Below, piece after piece: positions 17,684-25,208 of a stretch of 64,000 nt of DNA. Source of the stretch: AC-32 sp963704005 (GTDB lineage: Bacteria > Actinomycetota > Thermoleophilia > Gaiellales > Gaiellaceae); assembly GCA_963704005.1 (NCBI GenBank), contig CAVPGJ010000005.1:124001-188000 (forward strand), given 5' to 3'. The position numbers were made by a program, and so were the translations under genes. The notes beneath the pieces were generated by a model. That model saw nothing but the letters and a program-made list of their open reading frames with translations, made no database searches and had not been told where the DNA came from. The stretch's first letter is position 1. Each line of letters begins with the position of its first letter.

Positions 17684-18717
17684 TGGACCAGAACGCCGGC
17701 GCCCTCCTCCACCGTTCCGACCCGGCGGATGAAGAGCTTGCGCGCCTCGAACTCCGCCTCGAGCGCGGCCGCCCGCTCCGCCGGGAGCGAGACGAGCAGC
17801 CCGCCCGCCGTCTGCGGGTCGTAGCCAAGCGTGACGAGTGTGTCCGGCACTCCGTCGAGCACGAGGTGCCGGCCGGCGAAGTCGCGGTTGCGCGGGTCGC
17901 CGCTCGTGCGCACGCCGTGGCGCGCGATGTCGAGCGCGCCGTCGATGGCGGGGAAGCGCTCCGACTCGAGGCGGACCCTGACCCCGCTGCGGTCGGCCAC
18001 CTCGTACGCGTGCCCGAACAGGCCGAAGCCCGTCACGTCCGTCACGGCGTTCGGCTCGATCCCGCGCAGCACTTCGGCTGCCTCGTTGTTCAGCGTCCGC
18101 ATCCAGCGGATCGCGCGCTCGAGCTGCTGCGTCCCCGCGTCGCCGCGCTTGTAGCCGGTCATGATCAGGCCGGTCCCGAGCGGCTTGGTCAGGAAGAGGA
18201 CATCGCCGGGCCGGGCGCCGTTCTTCGGCCAGATGCCCTCGGGGTGCACCGTGCCGACAACCGCGAGCCCGTACTTTGGCTCCTCGTCGCGGATCGTGTG
18301 CCCGCCTGCGAGCAGGCCGCCGGCGGCGCGCACCTGGGCGTCGGCCGCCGCGAAGATCTCGGCCAGCATCTCCATCGGCAGCTCCTCCGGGAAGGCGGCG
18401 ATCGAGAGCGCGAGCAGCGGCGTGCCGCCCATCGCGAAGACGTCGTTGAGCGCGTTCGTGGCCGCGATCGCGCCGTAGTCGCCCGGGTCGTCGACGACCG
18501 GCGGGAAGAAGTCGAGCGTGAAGATCAGCGCGCGCTCCTCGTCGAGCCGGTAGACGGCGGCGTCGTCCGCGGGCGCGAGCCCGACGAGCAGGTTCTCAGC
18601 CTCGACCGGCACGAAGCCGGCCAGCAGCTGCTCGAGCCTGGCCGCCGAGTACTTGGCCGCGCAGCCCCCGCAGGAGGCGAGATCGGTGAGCTTGACTTTG
18701 CCGGTATCGAGGTCCAC
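17680..18717 (-). CDS. selD: Selenide, water dikinase (selenophosphate synthetase)
   Basis: The 345-residue protein matches SelD, which makes selenophosphate from selenide and ATP. The N-terminal active site is LASCGGCAAKYSA with C19 and K22 in the positions of the catalytic Cys17 and Lys20 of E. coli SelD. AIR-synthase-fold motifs follow: GLAPADDAAVYRL, TLDFFPPVVDDPGDYGAIAATNALNDVFAMGG, and LLAGGHTIRDEEPKYGLAVVG. The GTG start has an AGGGAG ribosome site. No selA, selB or tRNA-Sec is seen here, so selenouridine or an unlinked Sec system may be the user. Confidence 0.92.
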   Translation of the reverse strand: MDLDTGKVKLTDLASCGGCAAKYSAARLEQLLAGFVPVEAENLLVGLAPADDAAVYRLDEERALIFTLDFFPPVVDDPGDYGAIAATNALNDVFAMGGTPLLALSIAAFPEELPMEMLAEIFAAADAQVRAAGGLLAGGHTIRDEEPKYGLAVVGTVHPEGIWPKNGARPGDVLFLTKPLGTGLIMTGYKRGDAGTQQLERAIRWMRTLNNEAAEVLRGIEPNAVTDVTGFGLFGHAYEVADRSGVRVRLESERFPAIDGALDIARHGVRTSGDPRNRDFAGRHLVLDGVPDTLVTLGYDPQTAGGLLVSLPAERAAALEAEFEARKLFIRRVGTVEEGAGVLVQ

Positions 18718-19178
18718 TGGCGCTCTCCCTGAGGTCAGCGTTCCGGGAACTGTAGGGGTCCCGCAAACTTTCGTCCATAGACGACCAGGCGGAGCGATTT
18801 ATTCCCTCAGATGCGCAACGACGGCCGGAGCCGTCGCTGCGTTTCGGGGGAGAGGAGGAGCTTTACCTCTGCCCCGGAGATTCGTTTCAAACCTTGGCAT
18901 TCCTCCCGAGAGCCTGGTCATCCTGCAAGCAGGAAGCGCCGGAGCGCGGTGGAGCGTTCCGGGAGAGCCAGTCGAGGAGGAACTGCCGCCGCAGTCTGAA
19001 AAGAGAGCCGCTGGCCCGACGAGCGCGGCTATGCGACGGACGCCGATGAGGCTAGCTGGGCGATAACCCCCCGAAGGAGAGGCAGGCCGGGACCGCTGAG
19101 CAGGAGTGCGGCCGGTCTCGCCTGCCGCGCACGCGGATTCGAGAGACCCCGCGATCCGCGCGCGCCAAAACGTCCGGC
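18718..19178. other. 461-base gene-free region, selD leader, several hairpins
   Basis: No credible gene lies here on either strand. Strong inverted repeats are seen: GCAACGACGGC/GCCGTCGCTGC around 18814-18839, GGGGGAGAGG/CCTCTGCCCC around 18846-18876, and CCTGC/GCAGG near 18925. It may hold the selD leader and the 3' end of the 47-codon gene upstream. I compared it with RNase P RNA, tmRNA, tRNA-Sec and common riboswitches and found none of their conserved cores. Confidence 0.4.
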
Positions 19179-19322
19179 TTAGCCTCCGCCGTGCCCGTCG
19201 AACAAGCTGCCGGGACCGCCGAGGAAATGGAGCCCGCCGGCCAACGGCCTCATTGCGCCCTGGAGGTAGAACGCCAGGAAGCACAGCGAGGTGGCGAGTG
19301 TGATGAGGCGTGCCTTTTTCAT
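19179..19322 (-). CDS. 47-residue peptide with signal-like N-terminus, downstream of XRE-TPR gene
   Basis: The ATG at 19322 follows the strongest ribosome site in the window (AAGGAGGTGA, 4 bases upstream), lying wholly in the 19-base gap after the regulator gene. The product begins MKKAR, continues with a hydrophobic stretch (LITLATSLCFLAFYLQGA) and ends in a short glycine-rich tail (LHFLGGPGSLFDGHGGG). It could be an exported propeptide, with cleavage after QGA or after LAGG, or a one-helix membrane microprotein. The tight coupling to an XRE-TPR regulator is what is seen in RRNPP pheromone cassettes. Function is unproven. Confidence 0.65.
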   Translation of the reverse strand: MKKARLITLATSLCFLAFYLQGAMRPLAGGLHFLGGPGSLFDGHGGG

Positions 19323-19341
19323 CGTCACCTCCTTTCTCGGC

Positions 19342-20691
19342 TTAGAAGCGGAAGTCCTGAAGGGCTTCTGCGGCTTTGCGATAGAGCCGGGCAGCGGTGG
19401 TGTCCTCCCCGCGGCGTCCGGCCAGGTCGCCCTGCGCCATCCACGCGGCTGCGCGATGGCTGATCGATTCGAGCTGCTCTGCACTTGCCTCGGCGGTGCG
19501 CAGCATCTCCTGCGCCTCGTCGAGCCTTCCCTGCTCCATCAACGAGCGGCCCAGCACGAGCTGGGTCGGAGCGATGTCGAACAGGAAATCTTCGCGGTCG
19601 CCGAGGAGCTCGAGCGCGTGGCGAGCCTCCTTCTCGGCGGACTCCACCTGACCGGTCATCAGGTGGACGTGGGCGAGGGACGAGACGACGTTGCCCGCCT
19701 CGGCCTCGCTGCCCTGGTCGAGCAGCACGCGGTAGGCGCTCTTCAGGTCCTCGACCGCCTTGTCGGGCTTGCCGAGCTGGAAGTTCAGCGCGCCGAGGTT
19801 GTTGAGGAGCCGGCCGACGTTGCGCTCGTCGTTGAGCTGCTCGTAGTAGGCCTTCGAGCGCTCCGCGTAGCTGCGCGCGAGCACCCAGTGGCCCATCCGC
19901 TCGGCGACCATCGACGCCTGGAAGTAGACGTTGGCCATCGTCCGGTGGTCGTCGAGTGCGGACGCTAGCTCGAGCGCGCGCTCGACGTCCTCGCGGGCCG
20001 CCTCGAAGTCGCGCTGCCGCCGGTAGCACCGGGAGCGCCAGCCGAGGATGTCGGAGCGGAGCAGGTCGCACGGAAGCTGCGAGCCCTCCGCGAGGCCGAG
20101 CGCCTCGCTGAAGAGCCCGACCGCCGAGGCCATGCTCGAAAGGTGGTAGCGGCAGACGCCCATCCGGAAGAGCACCTGCGCGCGGTCGACGTCGGAGAAG
20201 CCGGGGTTGTCTGCGATCGTCCGGCAGCGCTCGAGCAGCTGGAGCGCCGGCTTGACGTCGCCGCCCTCCATCCGCGCCCAGGCCTCGGCCGTGAGCGCGC
20301 GGAACTCGAGCTCCGGCGCCCCGGTGGCCAGGACGGCCGTGCGCGAGTTCTCGAGCTCCTCGATCGCCTCTTCGAACTGCTGGGCGCTCGTCAGCGCCTC
20401 CGCGCGCGAGAGCATCGCCTCGACGCGGCTGCGCTCGTCGGCGGAGACGCCCTTCTCCAGGAAGGCAGCGTCGACACCGAGCTTGACGGCCAGCCACTCG
20501 ATCGTCTCGCGCGTGGGACGCGTCTTGCCGCGCTCGATCTGGCTGACGTACTCCTTCGAGAAGCGCTCCCCGGCGAGGTCGCTCTGGGTCAGGCCCGCGG
20601 CGACGCGGAGCTGCCGCAACCGCTCGCCCAGGCGTGCGCCGGCCGGGACGGCGGTGACTCTGGTCTGGGCGGTTAGGGAAGTTCGCGGCAT
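19342..20691 (-). CDS. XRE-family HTH regulator with C-terminal TPR domain
   Basis: The 449-residue protein has an XRE helix-turn-helix at about residues 18-72 (LGERLRQLRVAAGLTQ, then FSKEYVSQIERGKTRPTRETIEWLA). About nine TPR-like helical pairs follow to the C-terminus, for example ALQLLERCRTIADNPGFSDVDRAQVLFRMGVCRY. This is the domain order of RRNPP-type peptide receptors (PlcR, NprR, PrgX). Family membership is inferred from architecture only, since many actinobacterial XRE-TPR proteins have no known ligand. The start is ATG 20691, preceded by AAGGA. A small repeat TGAA-N8-TTCA at 20708-20723 lies just upstream and could be an operator. Confidence 0.85.
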   Translation of the reverse strand: MPRTSLTAQTRVTAVPAGARLGERLRQLRVAAGLTQSDLAGERFSKEYVSQIERGKTRPTRETIEWLAVKLGVDAAFLEKGVSADERSRVEAMLSRAEALTSAQQFEEAIEELENSRTAVLATGAPELEFRALTAEAWARMEGGDVKPALQLLERCRTIADNPGFSDVDRAQVLFRMGVCRYHLSSMASAVGLFSEALGLAEGSQLPCDLLRSDILGWRSRCYRRQRDFEAAREDVERALELASALDDHRTMANVYFQASMVAERMGHWVLARSYAERSKAYYEQLNDERNVGRLLNNLGALNFQLGKPDKAVEDLKSAYRVLLDQGSEAEAGNVVSSLAHVHLMTGQVESAEKEARHALELLGDREDFLFDIAPTQLVLGRSLMEQGRLDEAQEMLRTAEASAEQLESISHRAAAWMAQGDLAGRRGEDTTAARLYRKAAEALQDFRF

Positions 20692-20824
20692 GTTGTTCCT
20701 TGCGTAGTGAAACGCATACTTCATTTCGACGCAAGTCGGCCCTTCCGTACATCCCCCAAAAAGGTCATGTCTGCTGCGGAAAGGGGGTGAACTGGGCGTT
20801 TGCAAAATCACTTGACCGAGGCAC

Positions 20825-20853
20825 TTGACTACCCCAGGGGGCCGGTCTATAGT
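20825..20853 (+). promoter_or_regulatory. Sigma-70-type promoter, TTGACT-N17-TATAGT
   Basis: TTGACT at 20825-20830 and TATAGT at 20848-20853 are separated by exactly 17 bases, the best housekeeping-type promoter in the window. A second TTGACC lies at 20812. It points away from the XRE-TPR gene and drives no long coding region, only the structured transcript below. Confidence 0.75.
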
Positions 20854-20914
20854 CAGGCAACCTTGCAGGTGGCCGGACGCCAGGCTCACATTGCAAGGGG
20901 CGCGCCAAAGAGAG

Positions 20915-21007
20915 ATGGCGACGATGGCCCGGAGGACGTGGCTGGGCCGCAGAGCCAAGGCCTCCGGGTCGTCGCCTCTCCAAAGTAGGCGGGCACAACT
21001 CTCATAG
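20915..21007 (+). CDS. Possible 30-residue basic peptide inside the small transcript
   Basis: ATG 20915 to TAG 21007 would encode a strongly basic peptide (MATMARRTWLGRRAKASG, ending RRAQLS). The ribosome site (AAAGAGAG) is weak and the start lies in the long hairpin, so I give RNA-only function the better chance. The stop falls just before the terminator stem, which would suit a real small gene. Confidence 0.25.
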   Translation: MATMARRTWLGRRAKASGSSPLQSRRAQLS

Positions 21008-21041
21008 AGCCCCCGGAGCCGCAGCCGGGGGCTCACTTTTT
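21008..21041 (+). terminator. Rho-independent terminator of the small transcript
   Basis: AGCCCCCGG and CCGGGGGCT form a perfect 9-bp stem with an 8-base loop, followed after CAC by five Ts. Confidence 0.85.
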
Positions 21042-21072
21042 GGACCGGGCCATCTCAGCCCGCGCAGACTCC

Positions 21073-21147
21073 GGCGGCCCTTCGGGCCGCCTCCGCTTCC
21101 CGCGCCGTCTCTATTGAGCTTCTGGCGAGCGGGGTGTTTACCCCGCT
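21073..21147 (-). terminator. Two perfect hairpins at the 3' end of the tetR operon
   Basis: AGCGGGGT/ACCCCGCT (21128-21147, loop of four) overlaps the tetR stop codon, and GGCGGCCC/GGGCCGCC (21073-21091, loop TTC) lies 40 bases on. Neither is followed by a clear T-tract on the minus strand, so termination is likely but not certain. Confidence 0.45.
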
Positions 21148-21737
21148 GTGTTCCCCGTCATCCAGGCTCGGCGGCTGGCGATGATGTCTTCGAAGTCGGC
21201 GCCGACGAGGTTGCCGAGGCGGCTGTCGATCGTGCTCAGGAGGCCCAGGGAGATGAAGATCCACGCTTCGGCCTCGGGGTCGCGGTCGGCGACGAGCCCG
21301 CCTTCGGCCTGGGCGCGGCGGATCAGGTCTGCGACGAAGTCGTGCACCTCGCCCACCTGGCGGCGCAGGGCTCGGCGGATCACCGGGTCGTCCGCGGCCT
21401 CGGTCAGCGCCTGGATCCAGAGGTCGATGAGCACGATCCGCGCCGACGCGCGAGCCTCGAGGTAGGCCTTGCCGATCGACTTCAGCCAGTTGGCCGGGTC
21501 CTCCTCGGCCGCTATGGCGCGCTCCCACAGCGTGCGTACGCGGTCCCAGACGGCGTCGAGGCAGGCGAGGTAGAGCTCGCGCTTCGAGGCGAAGTGCCGG
21601 TAGAGCACAGGCTCGGTGACGCCGGTCGCCCGCGCGATCTGCGCCGTCGTCGAGCCGTGGTAGCTGCCCTTGGCGAAGATCCGGCAGGCAGTCTCGACGA
21701 CCGCCGCGCGGCGCTCCGGCCCGGAGAGGCGCGTCAC
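21138..21737 (-). CDS. TetR/AcrR family regulator
   Basis: The 199-residue protein has an N-terminal TetR helix-turn-helix at about 8-55 (RRAAVVETACRIFAKGSYHGSTTAQIARATGVTEPVLYRHFASKRELY). The C-terminal helical domain is of the TetR_C kind, with WLKSIGKAYLEARASARIVLIDLWIQAL. Its start overlaps the stop of the DHA2 transporter by four bases, so the two form one operon. It most likely represses that operon through the inverted repeat at 23206-23226. Confidence 0.9.
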   Translation of the reverse strand: MTRLSGPERRAAVVETACRIFAKGSYHGSTTAQIARATGVTEPVLYRHFASKRELYLACLDAVWDRVRTLWERAIAAEEDPANWLKSIGKAYLEARASARIVLIDLWIQALTEAADDPVIRRALRRQVGEVHDFVADLIRRAQAEGGLVADRDPEAEAWIFISLGLLSTIDSRLGNLVGADFEDIIASRRAWMTGNTAG

Positions 21738-23182
21738 GCGGCCACCTCGACGGCGCGGCTGGGCTCCTCTTCCTCGGCGTGGCGGTAGCGGCGGACGAGC
21801 ACCGCCGCGGCAACCGCGGCCGCCAGGCAGATCCCCGCGCTCACCTTCATCCCGTAGGTCAGCCCGTCGACGAAGGCCTGGGGCGGGCTAGCGCCGTTGT
21901 GCAGGGCCGCGCTCGCCTGGTCGCTGACGATCGCCCCCATGATCGCGATCCCGAGCGCGACGCCGACCTGGCGGAAGGTGTTGAGCACGCCCGAGGCGAC
22001 GCCGGCCTTCGCGACCGGCGCGGCGCCCATCGCGGCCGCCGACATCGGCGTCATCACGAACGACATCCCGAGCCCGCCGAGCAGGAAGGCGGGGAGCAAG
22101 TTCCAGAAGCTGGAGTGCAGGTCCATCGTCGAGAGCAGCAGGCAGCAGGCGGCGACCGTCGTCATGCCGCCGGCCATCAGCCAGCGCGAGCCGACGCGGT
22201 CGGAGAGCTTGCCGGCGATCGGCGCGAAGATCACGATCATCACGGTCCACGGCAGCAGAGCGGCGCCCGCCTGCACCGGCGACCAGCCCAGGTATGTCTG
22301 CATGTAGATCGGGAAGAAGACGAAGATCCCGAACATCGCCAGCGTCACCAGGATCGCGACCAGGTTTGCGCCGGTGAACGTCCCGCTCTTGAAGAGCGAG
22401 AGGTCGAGCATCGGGACGCGTTGGTGCATCTCGAGCAGGATGAAGGCTGCGAGCGAGACCGCGCCGAGCGCGAACAGGCTCACGATCAGCGTCGACGTCC
22501 AGCCGTAGCGGTGCGCCTCGATCAGCGCGAAGACGATCGAGAAGAGCGCGATTGCGGACGTGAGCAGGCCCGGCAGGTCGAGACGCTGCTCGCGCGAGGT
22601 GTCCTTCGACTCCGGCACGACGAAGATCGCGGCCAGGACGGCGGCGACGCCGATCGGGACGTTGACGAAGAAGATCCAGTTCCAGGAGATGTGCTCGGTG
22701 ATGATCCCGCCGAGCAGCGGGCCGATCGCGAGCGCCATCGCCGAGACCCCGGCCCAGATGCCGATCGCCGTGCCGCGCTCCTTGACCGCGAAGGTCGCGG
22801 AGATGATCGAGAGCGTCGAGGGCATCATCAGCGCCGCGCCGGCGCCCTGGACGGCGCGCGCGCCGATCAGCTCGGTCGCGCTTCCCGAGAGCCCGCAGGC
22901 CAGCGAGGAGAGCGTGAAGACGACCAGGCCGATCGCGAAGATCAGCCTTCGCCCGAAGAGGTCGCCCAGCTTTCCGCCGGTGAGCAGCAGCGAGGCGAAG
23001 GTGAGCGCGTAGGCGGCCACCGTCCACTCGAGCTCGGCCTGGGTGACACCCAGATCCTTCTTGATCGCCGGGAGGGCGACGTTCACGACCGTGTTGTCGA
23101 GCATGATCATGAACAGGGCAAAACAGAGCGCCCCGAGCGTCCACCAGCGTTTGTTCTCCTCGGCGAAGATCTTCGCGCGCAC
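21734..23182 (-). CDS. DHA2-family MFS drug efflux transporter
   Basis: The 482-residue membrane protein has about 14 predicted helices. DHA2 (EmrB/QacA) motifs are present: LDNTVVNVALPAIKKDLG in helix 1, motif A GGKLGDLFGRRLIF in the 2-3 loop, and motif C GPLLGGIITEHISWNWIFFVNVPIG in helix 5. It should export hydrophobic compounds by proton antiport. The GTG start at 23182 has a GGAAGGAGAGG ribosome site. The tetR gene downstream, coupled by ATGA, is its likely regulator. Confidence 0.9.
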   Translation of the reverse strand: MRAKIFAEENKRWWTLGALCFALFMIMLDNTVVNVALPAIKKDLGVTQAELEWTVAAYALTFASLLLTGGKLGDLFGRRLIFAIGLVVFTLSSLACGLSGSATELIGARAVQGAGAALMMPSTLSIISATFAVKERGTAIGIWAGVSAMALAIGPLLGGIITEHISWNWIFFVNVPIGVAAVLAAIFVVPESKDTSREQRLDLPGLLTSAIALFSIVFALIEAHRYGWTSTLIVSLFALGAVSLAAFILLEMHQRVPMLDLSLFKSGTFTGANLVAILVTLAMFGIFVFFPIYMQTYLGWSPVQAGAALLPWTVMIVIFAPIAGKLSDRVGSRWLMAGGMTTVAACCLLLSTMDLHSSFWNLLPAFLLGGLGMSFVMTPMSAAAMGAAPVAKAGVASGVLNTFRQVGVALGIAIMGAIVSDQASAALHNGASPPQAFVDGLTYGMKVSAGICLAAAVAAAVLVRRYRHAEEEEPSRAVEVAA

Positions 23183-23205
23183 CCCTCTCCTTCCGTCGCA
23201 AGTTA

Positions 23206-23226
23206 GCCCGCGCTAGGTTAGCGGGC
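23206..23226. promoter_or_regulatory. Inverted repeat, probable TetR operator
   Basis: GCCCGC and GCGGGC flank a 9-base centre between the divergent transporter and acyl-CoA synthetase genes. An overlapping GCTAG/CTAGC pair adds further dyad symmetry. Position and symmetry suit TetR-family binding and could affect both directions. Confidence 0.4.
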
Positions 23227-23257
23227 ACTAGCCTGAGGCGTCAAGAGGAGCACTCGT

Positions 23258-23263
23258 TACGCT
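23258..23263 (+). promoter_or_regulatory. -10 box of the acyl-CoA synthetase, leaderless
   Basis: TACGCT ends 7 bases before the GTG at 23271. Confidence 0.4.
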
Positions 23264-23270
23264 TGCCTGC

Positions 23271-25208
23271 GTGGAAGTGATCTGGCGGCCGGGCGACGAG
23301 GAGCGCGAGCGGACGAACGCGATGCGGCTTGCGCGCCGGCTCGGCTTCGACGACTACTGGGAGCTCGTCCGCTTCTCGGCGGAGGAGCCGGAGCGGTTCT
23401 GGCCGGCGGCGATCGACGACATGGGGCTCGAGTTCTCGCGGCCCTGGGACGCGGTGGTCGATCTCTCGCGCGGGCCGGAGTGGGCGACGTGGTTCGTCGG
23501 CGGGAAGCTGAATCTCGCCTGGAACTGCGTCCACCGCTGGGCCCGCGGGCCGCGCGCTGGCGCGAACGCCGCCGTCTGGCAGAGCGAGGACGGGTCCCGG
23601 CGAGCGCTGACCTATGCGGAGCTCTCGGACGAGGTGACCAGGCTCGCCGAAGCGCTGGCGGCCCTCGGGGTCGAGGCCGGAGACCGGGTGGCGCTCTTTC
23701 TGCCGATGTCGCCGGAGGTCGCGATCGCCTCGCACGCCTGCGCCCACCTGGGGGCGATCCAGGTCCCCATCTTCTCCGGCTTCGCGGCGCCGGCGATCGC
23801 TGCACGGCTGCAGCACTCGGAGGCGAAGGTGGTCGTGACCGCCGACGGCTCGCTGCGACGCGGGCGCGAGGTGCCGATGAAGGCGCTCGTCGACGAGGCG
23901 CTGCGCGAGTCCCCGTCGGTCGAGCACGTCGTCGTCTGGCGGCGTCTCGGCGGCGAGGTGCCGATGGAGCCGGGCCGAGACCTGTTCTGGGACGAGGCGG
24001 TGGCGTCGTCGCCGGGCGAGCTCGAGCCGCTCGAGGTCGACTCGGAGCACCCGTACCTGCTGACATACACCTCCGGGACGACCGGCGCGCCGAAGGGAGT
24101 GCTGCACGTCCAGGGCGGCTTCCTCGTCGCGATCACGCGGGAGGTGGCCTACCAGGCTGACGCGCGGCCGGACGACGTGATCCACTTCGTCACCGACATG
24201 GGCTGGATCATGGGCCCGTGGGAGGTGGTCGGCGGGATGGCGTTGGGCTGCACGGTGGTGTTCGCCGAGGGCGCGCCGGACTGGCCGGCGGCCGACCGGT
24301 TGTGGGGGCTGGCCGAGAGCGAGGGCGTCTCGATTCTCGGGCTGTCGCCGACACTGGTGCGGGCGCTGATCCCGCACGGGGCGGAGCTCGTCGAGCGGCA
24401 TGACCTCTCGTCGCTGCGGGTGCTCGTGACCACCGGGGAGCCCTGGAACCCGGAGCCGTACCGCTGGTTGTTCGAGCACGTCGGCGGCGGACGCTGCCCG
24501 ATCATCAACTGCTCGGGCGGGACGGAGGTTGGCGCCTGCTTCCTCTCGCCGACGCCGGCGGTGCCGATCAAGGTTTGCTCGCTCGGCGGGCCGGCGCTGG
24601 GCATGGCGATGGACGTCGTCGACGCCGAGGGCCTGCCCGTGCGCGGGGAGGTCGGCGAGCTCGTCTGCCGGCGACCGTTCCCGGGGATGACGCGCGGGTT
24701 CTGGCGTGACCCGGAGCGATATCTCGACACCTACTGGCGGCGCTTTCCCGGCGTGTGGGTGCACGGCGACTGGGCTCTCGTCGACGAGGACGGGTTCTGG
24801 TTCCTGCACGGGCGCTCGGACGACACGCTCAACATCGCGGGGAAGCGGCTCGGCCCGGCGGAGCTCGAGTCGGCGGTGGTCGCGCATCCGCTGGTCGCCG
24901 AGGCGGCGGCCGTGGGCGTGCCGCACGAGGTCAAGGGCGAGGTGGCCTGGGTCTTTTGCGCCCTCGTTCCGGGGGCGGAGCCGTCGAAGGAGCTGGCTCT
25001 GGAGCTGCGCGAGCTGGCCGCGGCAGAGCTGGGGAAGGCGTTCGCGCCCGAGCGGGTGCTGTTCGTCTCGGCGCTTCCGAAGACGCGGAGCGCGAAGATC
25101 GTCCGGCGTGCCGTTCGGGCGAAGGCCCTCGGCAGCGACCCAGGCGACCTCTCGTCGGTCGAAAACCCCGAGACACTGGAGGAGATAGAACGTGTCGCAA
25201 CCCACTGA
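23271..25208 (+). CDS. AMP-dependent acyl-CoA synthetase, acetyl-CoA synthetase-like
   Basis: The 645-residue ANL enzyme activates a carboxylate with ATP and loads CoA. It has the N-terminal ACS-type segment (WFVGGKLNLAWNCVHRWA), the P-loop-like YTSGTTGAPKGVLH near residue 265, NCSGGTEVGACF near 412, the adenylate motif VHGDWALVDEDGFWFLHGRSDDTLNIAGKRLGPAELES near 495-530, and the C-terminal lysine in PKTRSAKIVRR. A second, more canonical acetyl-CoA synthetase is at 38433-40388, so this copy probably prefers another short acid such as propionate. It overlaps the SDR gene by 17 bases. Confidence 0.88.
   Translation: MEVIWRPGDEERERTNAMRLARRLGFDDYWELVRFSAEEPERFWPAAIDDMGLEFSRPWDAVVDLSRGPEWATWFVGGKLNLAWNCVHRWARGPRAGANAAVWQSEDGSRRALTYAELSDEVTRLAEALAALGVEAGDRVALFLPMSPEVAIASHACAHLGAIQVPIFSGFAAPAIAARLQHSEAKVVVTADGSLRRGREVPMKALVDEALRESPSVEHVVVWRRLGGEVPMEPGRDLFWDEAVASSPGELEPLEVDSEHPYLLTYTSGTTGAPKGVLHVQGGFLVAITREVAYQADARPDDVIHFVTDMGWIMGPWEVVGGMALGCTVVFAEGAPDWPAADRLWGLAESEGVSILGLSPTLVRALIPHGAELVERHDLSSLRVLVTTGEPWNPEPYRWLFEHVGGGRCPIINCSGGTEVGACFLSPTPAVPIKVCSLGGPALGMAMDVVDAEGLPVRGEVGELVCRRPFPGMTRGFWRDPERYLDTYWRRFPGVWVHGDWALVDEDGFWFLHGRSDDTLNIAGKRLGPAELESAVVAHPLVAEAAAVGVPHEVKGEVAWVFCALVPGAEPSKELALELRELAAAELGKAFAPERVLFVSALPKTRSAKIVRRAVRAKALGSDPGDLSSVENPETLEEIERVATH

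Larger units (their letters stand above)
20860..21041 (+). ncRNA. Candidate structured small RNA, about 180 nt
   Basis: The transcript expected between the promoter at 20825 and the terminator at 21008 folds well. TTGCA (near 20863) can pair with TGCAA (near 20891). A long rod follows: GAGA/TCTC, GGCGAC (20917-20922) with GTCGCC (20971-20976), CCCGGAGG (20928-20935) with CCTCCGGG (20961-20968), and TGGCT with AGCCA at the tip. Rod shape and size recall 6S or SRP RNA, but the SRP loop consensus is absent. It also contains a 30-codon frame at 20915, so it may be a short mRNA instead. It is divergent from the XRE-TPR regulator. Confidence 0.55.

Noticed and set aside
18718..19178. RNase P RNA, tmRNA or tRNA-Sec near selD
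   Set aside because: No RNase P core (GAGGAAAGUCC), no tmRNA tag or 3' tRNA-like end, and TTTCAAACC at 18881-18889 is not set in an anticodon stem.
18799..19284. 161-residue minus-strand frame overlapping the 47-codon gene
   Set aside because: Arginine- and proline-rich with no ribosome site; it conflicts with the much better supported 47-codon gene.
20860..21041. SRP (4.5S) RNA
   Set aside because: The rod shape fits, but the conserved GGAA tetraloop and asymmetric loop of SRP helix 8 are not present.
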